A stretch of DNA of 64,000 nucleotides from Chryseobacterium sp. MA9 (GCF_024399315.1 NZ_CP075170.1:434001-498000), one strand, 5' to 3'. Counted from the stretch's first letter, positions 9,449 to 18,044 are shown. Notes: a model not told the origin generated them from the sequence alone. Program-made: numbers and translations.

Positions 9449-10612
9449 TCATGAAGTCTGATGACCATTAAAAAAATCCAACATGGTTGCTAATGACTTT
9501 TCAGAATGCATCCGTTCTCCGTTTTCAAGAGATTCCTGTGTGGAAATGGCTGCTCTTTTACGCATATGATGTTCATAGTCGGAAATAGCTTCCTGTAATG
9601 TACTGTAGCTGTTGTTCGTTAAATATTCGCTTAGTTCAAGAGCATCCAGCATGGCCATATTAGCACCTTCCCCTGCAAATGGTGGCATTACGTGGGCGGC
9701 GTCACCTATCAGCGTTAGATTGGTTTGTGCTTCCCAGGTCTGATCTGAAGGCATAGAGTAGATCAGACGTGGAATAAATGGTGTTACGGCGTTTTCAAAC
9801 AATTCATTCCAGATAGGGCTCCATCCGTTATATTCTGTTTTAAACCATTTTAGCATCTGTGCATGATCGGAAAAATCAAGACCGCTGTCGGCAGGCCAGT
9901 TTTCATCAGCTTTAAAGCTTGCATAAAATCCCAGATCTCCGTTGCCTTTCTGTCCAAGCAGAATATTTTTGGTATTTCCAAATGCCATTATTTTTCCACC
10001 TTTGATCATAGTATCAATCTGAGGTGCATTTTCTTTTGAAACATTTCCCTCCAGCATAATGACTCCGGAATAAATCGGTTTAATATCAGTAAGATAAGAA
10101 CGTATTTTGGAATTGGCTCCGTCTCCGGCAATAACAAGATCTGCGTACACAGAATTTCCATTTTTAAATTGTAGCAACCAGCCTTCATTCTGACGTTCCA
10201 TAGAGAGAAAATGACTGTCCCAGATTACTGTTTCGGGATGTAGAGAATCCAGCAGCATATTTCTTAACGGACCTCTGTCTATTTCCGGACGGAAATGTTC
10301 ATGCCCAAAATCTTCTTCAGGCTTTGTTTCGTGATCATTAAAAAATATTTCTGCCTTTTCATTCATTATGAGTGTTCTGTCTGCTCCGGGACGGAAAGTC
10401 TTTTTAAATTCCTCCAAAAGTTCTGCCTTGCGTATAGCCGCCAGCCCCGAATCTTCATGCATGTCGAGAGGAGAACCCTGTACCCGTGCATTTTTATTGA
10501 AGTCTCTTTCATATACTTTTACGTCTGCACCTTTTAACTGTAAAAGTCTTGCCAGTGTAAGTCCTGCAGGGCCACCACCAACGATTGCTATTGATTTATT
10601 GTCTATCAGCAT
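9449..10612 (-). CDS. FAD-dependent monooxygenase, TetX-like
   Basis: A 387-residue class A flavoprotein monooxygenase. Visible motifs are the Rossmann GGGPAG (12-17), VYERD (33-37), GSPLDMHEDSG (46-56), which matches the GGTLDLHKGSG segment of Tet(X), a DG motif (VIAGDG, near 160) and GDAAHVMPPFAGEGAN near 302. The last closely matches the FAD-ribityl motif GDAAHLMPPFAGQGVN of Tet(X). Family members hydroxylate aromatic or polycyclic substrates using NAD(P)H and O2; Tet(X) inactivates tetracyclines. This copy is clearly a divergent relative, so tetracycline activity is only a possibility. It lies 27 bases after an AraC-family gene on the same strand, which probably controls it. Confidence 0.85.
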   Translation of the reverse strand: MLIDNKSIAIVGGGPAGLTLARLLQLKGADVKVYERDFNKNARVQGSPLDMHEDSGLAAIRKAELLEEFKKTFRPGADRTLIMNEKAEIFFNDHETKPEEDFGHEHFRPEIDRGPLRNMLLDSLHPETVIWDSHFLSMERQNEGWLLQFKNGNSVYADLVIAGDGANSKIRSYLTDIKPIYSGVIMLEGNVSKENAPQIDTMIKGGKIMAFGNTKNILLGQKGNGDLGFYASFKADENWPADSGLDFSDHAQMLKWFKTEYNGWSPIWNELFENAVTPFIPRLIYSMPSDQTWEAQTNLTLIGDAAHVMPPFAGEGANMAMLDALELSEYLTNNSYSTLQEAISDYEHHMRKRAAISTQESLENGERMHSEKSLATMLDFFNGHQTS

Positions 10613-10639
10613 TGTTAATTTAAATTTTACAATGCAAAT

Positions 10640-11395
10640 TTATTTTCCTTTCAACACGGATAATAGTACAAATCGGTCGTTTTTATTTTTGGATAATTCT
10701 TTGGGAGCAACCCCTGAAAATTTCTTCACTTCCTTGATGAAATGATTCTGATCAGTATAATTGAGTTCAGGAAAGAGTCTTCCCTGTGCTATGTGTTCCA
10801 ATGATGTTCTGAAACGCAAAATAGTAGAGTAGGCTTTTAATGACAAACCAAGTTGTTTGGTAAAATAACGGTTGATCTGTCTGCTGCTCCAGCCTGTTTT
10901 TTCAGAAATTTCTTGTACGCTCATTTCACCTTTTGAGGCATAAACCAATTCAAAAAGTCTCTGTTTTCTTTCATCTACCTTTTGAGGAAGCCGTTCTTTT
11001 ATTTTTTGAGTTGCTTTTTTACAGCAATGATTAAAATCCTTTAAGTCTTCAGCTTTAAAATTCCAGAAATCAGGAGAGAGTTCTTTTCCAATATTCAATA
11101 AATCTGCGATGGAGGTATTTAAAATATATTCAACAGCAAGAGGTTTGAAGCTGACGATAAATGCAGTTGTATGTGGAACGATATACCTTTGTTCAGGATA
11201 AGTTTCCAGTCCGAGAAGGGTAATATGAAAAGGTTCTGAAGCGGACTGTGAAAAAAATAAATCAATTCTTCCGTCAGGAATGATCACCACTTCTTTAGCT
11301 TCATCCGAAAAGTTCTGAAATGTTCCCAGATTTTCAACGAAATCTGCGATCTCTTTATCAGGTTCGACGAAATTATAAGTGAAGTCATTGTCCAT
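10640..11395 (-). CDS. AraC-family transcriptional regulator (N-terminal DUF6597-like domain)
   Basis: A 251-residue regulator. The first 140 residues contain VVIIPDGRIDLFF and FIVSFKPLAVEYIL, typical of the ligand-binding module that precedes many Bacteroidota AraC proteins. The C-terminal 100 residues hold the double HTH: MSVQEISEKTGWSSRQINRY, then NYTDQNHFIKEVKKFSGVAP. It is transcribed ahead of the TetX-like monooxygenase with a 27-base gap, so the two are probably one operon read from the box at 11430-11437. Confidence 0.88.
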   Translation of the reverse strand: MDNDFTYNFVEPDKEIADFVENLGTFQNFSDEAKEVVIIPDGRIDLFFSQSASEPFHITLLGLETYPEQRYIVPHTTAFIVSFKPLAVEYILNTSIADLLNIGKELSPDFWNFKAEDLKDFNHCCKKATQKIKERLPQKVDERKQRLFELVYASKGEMSVQEISEKTGWSSRQINRYFTKQLGLSLKAYSTILRFRTSLEHIAQGRLFPELNYTDQNHFIKEVKKFSGVAPKELSKNKNDRFVLLSVLKGK

Positions 11396-11429
11396 ATGAA
11401 TGTTATCTGTCTTTTAAACAAGGAAATTA

Positions 11430-11437
11430 CAAAATTA
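11430..11437 (-). promoter_or_regulatory. -7 box (TAATTTTG) for the AraC/TetX-like operon
   Basis: On the minus strand TAATTTTG matches the Bacteroidota TAnnTTTG element and lies 35 bases upstream of the regulator's start codon. No well-spaced TTG was found at -33. Confidence 0.4.
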
Positions 11438-11488
11438 CATCTGTTCTATTAAAAAAGTTTATAGTTTATTTTAATAGTTTATAAATGC

Positions 11489-11496
11489 TATTTTTG
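11489..11496 (+). promoter_or_regulatory. -7 box (TATTTTTG) for the Crp-type regulator gene
   Basis: TATTTTTG fits TAnnTTTG and sits 46 bases before the ATG at 11542. The upstream sequence is AT-rich without a clear TTG at the usual distance. Confidence 0.4.
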
Positions 11497-11541
11497 TCCC
11501 AGACAGATTTCAAAAAATAAATATGCTGCAGCTTCTATCTT

Positions 11542-12123
11542 ATGGACAAATCATCACTTAATACCTACTTTCATTCTTTATTCAGCATCAAAACGGAAGT
11601 GGTTGAAAAGATCACTGAAACTTTTAATCATTTTGAATTAAAAGCAAGTACTGTTTTGCTGGATAAAGATGCCATCAGTACCAAAACATACTTTCTGGAA
11701 AAAGGTTATGTGCGGTCGTATATATTGAACGAAGATAATGAGGAGATTACCACTAATATTTATAAAGCCCCCTGCTTCGTTAATGATTTTCTGTCTTTTT
11801 TCAAACAACAGCCTACTAAAGAAATATACCAGACCGTGACTGAATGTGTTTTCTGGGAAACAGGATTGGAAAATGTACAACATAACTTCCACAATATTCC
11901 TGAATTCAGAGAGTTCAGCAGGCTTCTTCTTGTCCTTAATTACTATAATATTCACGACAGGCTGATAGAAATGGCAAGTCAGAAGGCTTCTACAAGATAT
12001 TTTAATCTCATGAAGAAAGATCCTGATATTTTTCAGCATGTTCCTTTGAAGGTAATTGCTTCTTATCTAGGCATCAAAGACAGTTCATTGAGCCGGATCA
12101 GAAGGGATATTCATAAAATTTAA
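11542..12123 (+). CDS. Crp/Fnr-family regulator (cyclic nucleotide-binding-like)
   Basis: A 193-residue protein with an N-terminal cNMP-binding-like jelly roll (AISTKTYFLEKGYVRSYIL) and a short C-terminal winged-helix remnant ending PLKVIASYLGIKDSSLSRIRR. This architecture is common in Bacteroidota, where such proteins often flank oxidoreductase genes. The conserved cAMP-binding RxA signature is not obvious, so the ligand is unknown. It lies 63 bases upstream of the PanE-like reductase on the same strand, and the two may be co-transcribed. Confidence 0.82.
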   Translation: MDKSSLNTYFHSLFSIKTEVVEKITETFNHFELKASTVLLDKDAISTKTYFLEKGYVRSYILNEDNEEITTNIYKAPCFVNDFLSFFKQQPTKEIYQTVTECVFWETGLENVQHNFHNIPEFREFSRLLLVLNYYNIHDRLIEMASQKASTRYFNLMKKDPDIFQHVPLKVIASYLGIKDSSLSRIRRDIHKI

Positions 12124-12186
12124 TTTCTTTTCATTTGTCAAGTGATATTTCAGAGATCATCACTGATATTTGCTAAAAATAATTTC

Positions 12187-13140
12187 ATGAACAAAAAACA
12201 TATTGTCGTTGTAGGATTAGGTGGGGTAGGCGGTTACTTTGGATTTAAAATAAATCAAACCAATGAAACTTCCGGAAAATATACTGTTTCTTTTGTTGCC
12301 CGGGGAGAAACCTATGAGAAAGTGAAAGAAAATGGCTTGATTCTGTTATCTCCCGAACACTCCAATAGCCAAACGCATCCTAATGCTATAGCTCAGAATA
12401 TCAGTGAGATCAAAAGTCCTGATCTGGTCCTGATTTGTGTAAAAGAATATGACCTTGAAAATGTGTGTAAGCAGCTGCTGCCAGTCATCAACAAAGATAC
12501 AATATTGCTTCCGATGATGAACGGAGCAGATATCTACGACAGAATACGTACAGTCATTCCAGATCATACGGTTTTGCCAACCTGCATTTATGTGGCTTCC
12601 CATATTAAAGAAAGAGGAACTGTGGAGCATAAGGGGAAAGCAGGGAAAATGATTGTGGGAAAAGATCCCGAGCATTTTTCTGCCCCTGTAGAATGGATTG
12701 CTGATCTATTGAGTGAAAGTAAAATTGATTTCGATTTTAAAGACAATTCATTATCGGATATCTGGACGAAATTTATTTTCATTGCCAGTTTCGGATTGGT
12801 AACGGCTAAGCATAATTCATCCATCGGGGCTGTATGTACAAATGAACAGCAAAAGCATGAAGCCACCGAAATTATGAATGAAATAAAGCAGATTGCAGAT
12901 AAAAAAGGAATTTCCCTTCAGGACGATATCATCGATAAAACTTTTGAAAAAGCATCTACATTTCCTTTTGACACCCCAACTTCTTTACAGCTTGATATTC
13001 ATTCGGGAAAGAAAGATAATGAGCTGGAATTATTTGCCGGAGCTGTCTTAAAATATGGAACAGAACTTGGCATCGAAACTCCTTTTACTCAAAAAATTTA
13101 CACGGAGATTAAAGAAAATAGATGGGCTAAAGCCAAATAA
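12187..13140 (+). CDS. Ketopantoate reductase (PanE/ApbA) family protein
   Basis: A 317-residue oxidoreductase. The N-terminal Rossmann motif GLGGVGGYFG (9-18) binds NADPH. The middle part has PDLVLICVKEYDLE and LLPMMNGADI, and the C-terminal helical domain has LSDIWTKFIFIASFG, all typical of ketopantoate reductase, which makes pantoate for pantothenate and CoA synthesis. The length fits the family. An ATG at 12142 would add 15 residues before the Rossmann strand; the ATG at 12187 (MNKKHIVVVGLGG) is the better start. Many Bacteroidota have several PanE paralogues, so a biosynthetic role is not assured. Confidence 0.85.
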   Translation: MNKKHIVVVGLGGVGGYFGFKINQTNETSGKYTVSFVARGETYEKVKENGLILLSPEHSNSQTHPNAIAQNISEIKSPDLVLICVKEYDLENVCKQLLPVINKDTILLPMMNGADIYDRIRTVIPDHTVLPTCIYVASHIKERGTVEHKGKAGKMIVGKDPEHFSAPVEWIADLLSESKIDFDFKDNSLSDIWTKFIFIASFGLVTAKHNSSIGAVCTNEQQKHEATEIMNEIKQIADKKGISLQDDIIDKTFEKASTFPFDTPTSLQLDIHSGKKDNELELFAGAVLKYGTELGIETPFTQKIYTEIKENRWAKAK

Positions 13141-13155
13141 AAAAGTAGGATAAAA

Positions 13156-13175
13156 AGGCGGGTTAAAACCCGCCT
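13156..13175. terminator. Hairpin terminator candidate
   Basis: AGGCGGGTT (13156-13164) and AACCCGCCT (13167-13175) make a GC-rich 9-bp stem with a two-base loop between two convergent genes. The following T-run is weak (CTATT). Confidence 0.55.
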
Positions 13176-13252
13176 CTATTGAAAATTAAATATAAAAGAT
13201 AGAAATTTCTTAAGAATTCCCGTATTCAATATCGTATCTGTCCGTCCCGTCA

Positions 13253-14137
13253 TTAAAATTCCCGGTCCCGGTCTTTGATCGTCCTGAATTTTGTTTTAAA
13301 AAATGTGTCTGCTTTTGCATTAAACTCATTGGTATACACCACCAAAGTGCTGTGTCCGGAATTGGGTAAAATCCATAAGTCAGCTTTAGGAATGTTTCTG
13401 AAAATTTCCAGGGTATGCTCCGGTTTTATAACATCATTATCTCCTCCGATAACGAGAACAGGAACTTTAATGCTGTGTAAAGACTTAGAATCTATATTGG
13501 GTTGTTCACTCAATAGTCTCTTGTATTTGAGAACAGTGTAATCAAGATCTGTTTTGTCTTTCTTTTGGGCAAATTGTTCTTTAAATTGTAAATAATTGGC
13601 GCTTACTCTTTTAAATATATCCGCCTGTACTGCACTAGAATCCGGTCTTAAATTAGCTCCTGTAACAATAAGCTTTTTTACCTTTTCCGGATGTCTCATG
13701 CTTAACAAAAGCCCATTAATACCACCATCACTCCAGCCAATCACAAAGGCAGAATCTATTTTCATTTTCTGGAGTAACTCAGCATAATCATCAGACATTA
13801 TTTCATAAGTAAGAGCATCTCCTTTATCAATTGACTTTCCGTGAGCTCTGCTGTCAGCGACAATGACTTTATATTTCTTTGAAAAATAAGGAATCTGTTT
13901 AGAGAAGTCCACAATAGAACCTCCGTTTCCGTGAATGAGAAGTAATGGCTGTCCCTGGCCATAGGTTTCACAATACATTTTGATTCCATTGACATCATAA
14001 TATTTACCCGCTTTAGAATTATTACCATAATGGGAACTCTTTAAAAGCTGGATGTATTCTTTTTTGAGCTTCTGAACATCACTCTGGGCAAAGAAAAAGG
14101 CAGGTAACAAAGCGAGAATAAATAATATCGGTTTCAT
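13253..14137 (-). CDS. Secreted alpha/beta hydrolase
   Basis: A 294-residue protein with signal peptide MKPILFILALLPAFFFAQS. The hydrolase fold is marked by the oxyanion segment LLIHGNGGS, the nucleophile elbow GWSDGG, the acid loop VLVIGGDNDVIKPEH and the histidine in LPNSGHSTLV, which gives a Ser-Asp-His triad. It probably acts in the periplasm. Ester, lactone or similar hydrolysis is the family chemistry; the substrate is not evident. Its C-terminus is unusually charged (RTIKDRDREF). Monocistronic. Confidence 0.85.
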   Translation of the reverse strand: MKPILFILALLPAFFFAQSDVQKLKKEYIQLLKSSHYGNNSKAGKYYDVNGIKMYCETYGQGQPLLLIHGNGGSIVDFSKQIPYFSKKYKVIVADSRAHGKSIDKGDALTYEIMSDDYAELLQKMKIDSAFVIGWSDGGINGLLLSMRHPEKVKKLIVTGANLRPDSSAVQADIFKRVSANYLQFKEQFAQKKDKTDLDYTVLKYKRLLSEQPNIDSKSLHSIKVPVLVIGGDNDVIKPEHTLEIFRNIPKADLWILPNSGHSTLVVYTNEFNAKADTFFKTKFRTIKDRDREF

Positions 14138-14244
14138 AATTTATAGCATTAAATTTAAATTATTGATGTCATTTGTTTTCCCGATGAGTAGGAGATTCGG
14201 AGTTCTTGTTACAATAATGTATCAGAGTGAACCGTTATATAAGC

Positions 14245-14616
<372 letters not shown>

Positions 14617-14740
14617 TTAAAAAAGGGATTTCTTTAACGTTGAACGGTTCGGAAATCCCTGCTAAACTTAATTACAGCAGTTCAACACTGTTCTTTGAAA
14701 ATAAGCAGCATAAAGTGTGCTAATTTTTATTTTTAAATCA

Positions 14741-14851
14741 CTAATCTGCAGCAATTTCTACCACAAGCTCATCTATCTGAGCTGTAAGGTGGATCTGGCA
14801 GGCTAATCCGCTGGTTCTATTAAATTTGAAGAATTCAGGCTTTCTATTTTT
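14741..14851 (-). pseudogene. 3' remnant of a 2Fe-2S ferredoxin gene
   Basis: On the minus strand the frame ending at the TAG 14741-14743 reads KFNRTSGLACQIHL then ...TAQIDELVVEIAAD. This matches the C-terminal signature of adrenodoxin-type 2Fe-2S ferredoxins (SRLxCQI...G...V.LAPE-like ending), including the last cluster cysteine. The frame is closed by a TAA at 14852-14854, so the N-terminal three quarters, with the first three cysteines, is gone. It overlaps the 3' end of the reductase gene in another frame, so a deletion probably joined the two. Confidence 0.6.
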
Positions 14852-15387
14852 TTAGAGGTTGCGATGCTGATAAGTTTATCAAATTTACCGGAATAGAGTT
14901 CTGAAATTTCATTTGAATGTTCAGAATCAAATAACGATGATCTCACAATAGGAACACTGAATGGTAATGGCCACGCTCTTAGTGATTTGGCAATAGAATC
15001 CATGGTATTGATTCCCTGCATGGCCTGAAGTCCATCTGCCCAGCATACCAAGCCGACAGTTTTATCCGTGAGGTAAGGCTCATATCTGTTGGCGGTCACT
15101 TCAAGCCAATCCAGACAGTTTTTCATTACTCCCGGAATACTTCCATGGTAAAGCGGAGCCAGCCAGATATGCAGCTCAGCATCGGTGAACATCTGGGTCA
15201 TGCGTTCTACTGCCAAAGGAGTTTTGGTAAGTGTGACATCAAATAGCGGAATGCCGGAATCAGCAAGGGTAAAAATATCAGTATGAATTCCACGTATTTT
15301 CAGACGTTCTGAAAAATAGTTGGAAATCAGTCCGGAAGTAGATTGTGTTCTTCTTTCCAGAGATCCATTGAATATGATTGCTTTCAT
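14803..15387 (-). CDS. NADPH-dependent FMN reductase-like flavoprotein
   Basis: A 194-residue flavodoxin-fold protein. MKAIIFNGSLERRTQS is the FMN phosphate-binding loop, WLAPLYHGSIPGVMKNCLDW the second flavin contact, and a glycine-rich third segment follows. The family reduces FMN, quinones or azo compounds with NAD(P)H. The last 15 or so residues overlap the ferredoxin remnant in another frame, so the natural C-terminus may have been replaced after a deletion. Only four bases separate it from the DUF2480 gene upstream: a tight operon. Confidence 0.85.
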   Translation of the reverse strand: MKAIIFNGSLERRTQSTSGLISNYFSERLKIRGIHTDIFTLADSGIPLFDVTLTKTPLAVERMTQMFTDAELHIWLAPLYHGSIPGVMKNCLDWLEVTANRYEPYLTDKTVGLVCWADGLQAMQGINTMDSIAKSLRAWPLPFSVPIVRSSLFDSEHSNEISELYSGKFDKLISIATSKKIESLNSSNLIEPAD

Positions 15388-15391
15388 TTTT

Positions 15392-15892
15392 TTATTGTTT
15401 AAAAATTACTTTGGGTAATCCTATCTCACCATACATCAGTGTCTTAACCAAAGGTTTCAGCAGTCCTGCAGCTAATAAATAGAGTGCGGGATCATGATTG
15501 GTACTTGCCCGGACGACCACTTTCTGATTTCTGTAATGTTTCAGGTCTGCATAAATGAGACGACGTTTCCAGAGATCGAGAAGAACCGTTTCTGCATTGT
15601 TCAAATCGGCATAAGAAGCATAAGGAGATAGTTTTTCCATGATCAGCATATAAGCCCAGGGCGGGATAATAGCATCCGTAGAACAGATGATTCCAACTGC
15701 TTTTTCGTTATAGACAGAAAAATCCACCGCAGCAATTGATTCTTTAAACTCTTTCTCCTTGACAATCATTCCCATGAAGAGATGGTCTTTGATATCCAGT
15801 TCCACAATTTCTGTTGTCGGTTTGTAATCTGAAAGATCTAGGGCAATGATACCTGAAGTTTTTGCTTTATTGATAAATGTTTCCTCAGTCAT
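15392..15892 (-). CDS. DUF2480 family protein
   Basis: A 166-residue protein recognised by ICSTDAIIPPWAYMLIMEKL and LFMGMIVKEKEFKE, hallmarks of the Bacteroidota-specific DUF2480 family, whose function is unknown. The C-terminus ends GEIGLPKVIFKQ. No signal peptide or membrane helix is seen, so it is cytosolic. It sits between superoxide dismutase (23 bases) and the flavodoxin-fold reductase (4 bases), which suggests a redox- or metal-stress-linked role. Confidence 0.85.
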   Translation of the reverse strand: MTEETFINKAKTSGIIALDLSDYKPTTEIVELDIKDHLFMGMIVKEKEFKESIAAVDFSVYNEKAVGIICSTDAIIPPWAYMLIMEKLSPYASYADLNNAETVLLDLWKRRLIYADLKHYRNQKVVVRASTNHDPALYLLAAGLLKPLVKTLMYGEIGLPKVIFKQ

Positions 15893-15915
15893 AGTTTATT
15901 TACATTCAGTGTTAA

Positions 15916-16542
15916 TTATCTTACTTTTGACAAAGCCTCTTCATATTTTCTCTCCACAGAAGACCAATCAAGAACAGACCAGAAAGAATCCAGATAATCT
16001 GCTCTTTTATTCTGATAGTTCAGATAATAAGCATGTTCCCACACATCTATCCCAAGAATAGGGAAGCCTCTGTTCATCGAAAGAATATCCATCATAGGAT
16101 TATCCTGATTAGGTGTGGAACTTATGGCCAGAGATCCATTGAATTTTACAAAAAGCCATACCCATCCAGACCCGAATTGTGACAAGCCTGTTTTTTTAAT
16201 TTCTGCTTTAAGGCTCTCAAGACTTCCAAAAGTTGCGATTACAGCATCATTAAGTGCACCTTCGGGATTAAGTTTGGGCTGAGGTGAAAGAATTTCCCAG
16301 AATAATGAATGATTATAGTGTCCTCCGCCATTATTTCTTACAGCAGGGCTGTATTCACTTATCCTTTGCAATAAAGAATCAAGATCAGGATTGGTTTCAT
16401 TGGTTTGTGCCAGCGCAGCATTCAGATTATCTACATAGGCCTGATGATGGCGCTGATGATGAATTGTCATTGTTTCTTGATCTATAAAAGGTTCCAAAGC
16501 ATCATAAGCGTAAGGTAGCTGAGGCAATGTAAATGGGTTCAT
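15916..16542 (-). CDS. sodA: Superoxide dismutase, Mn/Fe type
   Basis: A 208-residue enzyme of normal length. Metal ligands are visible as a His in MTIHHQRHH near residue 28, HYNHSLFW near 80, and the DVWEHAYY signature with Asp and His near 167-171. It converts superoxide to H2O2 and O2 in the cytoplasm. Whether it uses Mn or Fe cannot be settled from sequence alone. It is the first gene of the minus-strand redox cluster, with a near-ideal promoter (TTG-N19-TACCTTTG) overlapped by a 28-base palindrome next to a SufR-like regulator. Confidence 0.95.
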   Translation of the reverse strand: MNPFTLPQLPYAYDALEPFIDQETMTIHHQRHHQAYVDNLNAALAQTNETNPDLDSLLQRISEYSPAVRNNGGGHYNHSLFWEILSPQPKLNPEGALNDAVIATFGSLESLKAEIKKTGLSQFGSGWVWLFVKFNGSLAISSTPNQDNPMMDILSMNRGFPILGIDVWEHAYYLNYQNKRADYLDSFWSVLDWSSVERKYEEALSKVR

Positions 16543-16570
16543 CGTATTTATTTTTTTGATTATTGTTAGA

Positions 16571-16600
16571 CAAAGGTATAAATATATTTAAATAAAACAA
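16571..16600 (-). promoter_or_regulatory. Promoter of the sod operon (TTG-N19-TACCTTTG)
   Basis: On the minus strand the -7 box TACCTTTG occupies 16571-16578 and the -33 TTG 16598-16600, with exactly 19 bases between. This is the Bacteroidota sigma-ABfr consensus. The start codon is at 16542. The -33 element lies inside the palindrome 16591-16618. Confidence 0.65.
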
Positions 16601-16618
16601 CTTTTGAGTTGTTTTATT
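16591..16618. promoter_or_regulatory. Perfect 12-bp inverted repeat, candidate SufR-like operator
   Basis: AATAAAACAACT and AGTTGTTTTATT flank TTTG. The core AATAAAACAAC recurs at 16712-16722, near the start of the divergent regulator transcript, opposite GTTGTT at 16702-16707. The site covers the -33 region of the sod promoter, which fits repression of both directions by the SufR-like protein. The binding protein is inferred. Confidence 0.55.
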
Positions 16619-16673
16619 GATTGTGTGGTTTGAAAAGATAACAGTTTGTAAATGTTTGATTTATCTATCTTTT

Positions 16674-16702
16674 TTGGAGGTTATAGAAAATTACTATATT
16701 TG
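16674..16702 (+). promoter_or_regulatory. Promoter of the SufR-like regulator gene
   Basis: TTG at 16674-16676 and TATATTTG at 16695-16702 are separated by 18 bases, and the ATG follows at 16737. The half-sites GTTGTT (16702-16707) and AACAAC (16717-16722) straddle the expected transcription start, which would allow autoregulation. Confidence 0.5.
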
Positions 16703-16736
16703 TTGTTGAAAAATAAAACAACCTAAATATTGCCAA

Positions 16737-17354
16737 ATGAAGAAACCGGCAGCGGATCGCATTCTGATGTTTTTAAAGATGAGAGGTGAGGTTACATCAC
16801 TTCTTATTGCCGAAGAATTGTCGATTACCAAAGAAGGGGCAAGAAAACATTTATTGAATCTTGCTCAGGAAGGATTGATCCGGTCTTCGGTGAAGAGCGA
16901 AGGAGTGGGGCGTCCCTCTACTTACTATACCCTTACAGAAAAAGGATTGGCTCAGTTTCCTGATACCCATGCAGATGTAACCGTTCAGATTCTGAAATCA
17001 GTAAAAAACCTTTTGGGTGAAAACGCATTGGAATTATTAATCAGTGATCGTGAGAAGAATACTCATGAACGATACGAAAAAGTACTTTCTAAGGCAAAAT
17101 CTTTGGAACAGCGCCTTGAATCCCTGGCAAAAATACGTAGTGCAGAAGGATATATGGCAGAATGGAAAAAAGAAGGGAAAGATTATTTTCTGATTGAAAA
17201 CCATTGCCCGATATGTGCTGCGGCAACAGAATGTCAAGGGTTTTGCCGCGCAGAATTATCTAATTTTCAGTCGCTGATAGGGAAAGAATATAAGGTTGAA
17301 AGAATAGATCATATTATTTCCGGCGGTCAGCGCTGTGTCTATAAAATCAGTTAG
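16737..17354 (+). CDS. SufR-like Fe-S-sensing transcriptional regulator
   Basis: A 205-residue protein. The N-terminal winged HTH (EVTSLLIAEELSITKEGARK, then GVGRPSTYYTLTEKG) is of the ArsR/DeoR-like SufR type. The C-terminal region contains HCPICAAATECQGFCRAEL, with four Cys of the CxxC...C...C pattern used by SufR proteins to hold an Fe-S cluster. In known members, cluster loss relieves repression of Fe-S biogenesis or redox genes. Here it faces the sod-DUF2480-reductase-ferredoxin operon across a palindromic region and not a suf operon, so the likely targets are redox genes (inference). Confidence 0.85.
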   Translation: MKKPAADRILMFLKMRGEVTSLLIAEELSITKEGARKHLLNLAQEGLIRSSVKSEGVGRPSTYYTLTEKGLAQFPDTHADVTVQILKSVKNLLGENALELLISDREKNTHERYEKVLSKAKSLEQRLESLAKIRSAEGYMAEWKKEGKDYFLIENHCPICAAATECQGFCRAELSNFQSLIGKEYKVERIDHIISGGQRCVYKIS

Positions 17355-17393
17355 TAATTCATCATTCATAACTTATAATTTATCATTCAAAAG

Positions 17394-18044
17394 ATGGCTT
17401 TAAAAGCAGTAATATTTGACATGGATGGAGTTCTGATAGATTCAGAAAAATTCTGGACTCAGGCAGAGCTTGACGTATTTTCATCTTATGGAGTGCAGGT
17501 CACGGAGGATCTCGCAGCACAAACCAGATATATGACCACTCAGGAAGTAACAGAATTCTGGTATGAAAGATTTCCCTGGGAAAATTTTGATGCGTCTGAT
17601 TTAGAAAATAAAGTAGTCACAAGAGTGATTGAAATGATACAAAACCAAGACTGTACGATGTCTGGAGTACAGGAGTTTATTAAAAATCTTAAGAATAAAG
17701 AATATAAAATAGGACTGGCGACCAATGCACCTTTGCGTGTAGCACATGTGGTTCTTGAAAAACTTCAGGTTCGTGATCTGTTTGATACCGTTCATTCATC
17801 TGAATTTGAAACGCATGGGAAACCTCATCCGGCTGTGTATCTTACTTCCGCAAAAAATCTGGGCGTTTCTCCCGAACACTGCATTGCGATTGAAGACAGC
17901 CATTCAGGATTAAAGGCAGCGAAAGGTGCTGGAATGCAGACCGTAATTTTCACTAATAATGATGAAAGCATACACTCGGATCTTGCCGATTTTAAAATAT
18001 TGGATTTTAATACAGCATTTCTTCCGGTGTTTAGTGAAGAATGA
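17394..18044 (+). CDS. HAD-superfamily phosphatase (YniC/HxpB-like)
   Basis: A 216-residue haloacid dehalogenase-type phosphatase with cap domain. Motif I is DMDGVLIDSE (9-18), motif II GLATNAP, motif III the Lys in HGKPHPAVY, and motif IV IEDSHSGLKAAKGAGM. Close relatives are hexose-phosphate or 2-deoxyglucose-6-phosphate phosphatases. It follows the SufR-like gene after 39 bases, so it may be co-transcribed. The next 100 bases hold low-complexity repeats. Confidence 0.88.
   Translation: MALKAVIFDMDGVLIDSEKFWTQAELDVFSSYGVQVTEDLAAQTRYMTTQEVTEFWYERFPWENFDASDLENKVVTRVIEMIQNQDCTMSGVQEFIKNLKNKEYKIGLATNAPLRVAHVVLEKLQVRDLFDTVHSSEFETHGKPHPAVYLTSAKNLGVSPEHCIAIEDSHSGLKAAKGAGMQTVIFTNNDESIHSDLADFKILDFNTAFLPVFSEE

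Noticed and set aside
17355..17393. Short repeats of the type TTCATCATTCATAACTTATAAT
   Set aside because: Low-complexity spacer common in such genomes; no arms, no spacing pattern, so not a CRISPR or mobile element.
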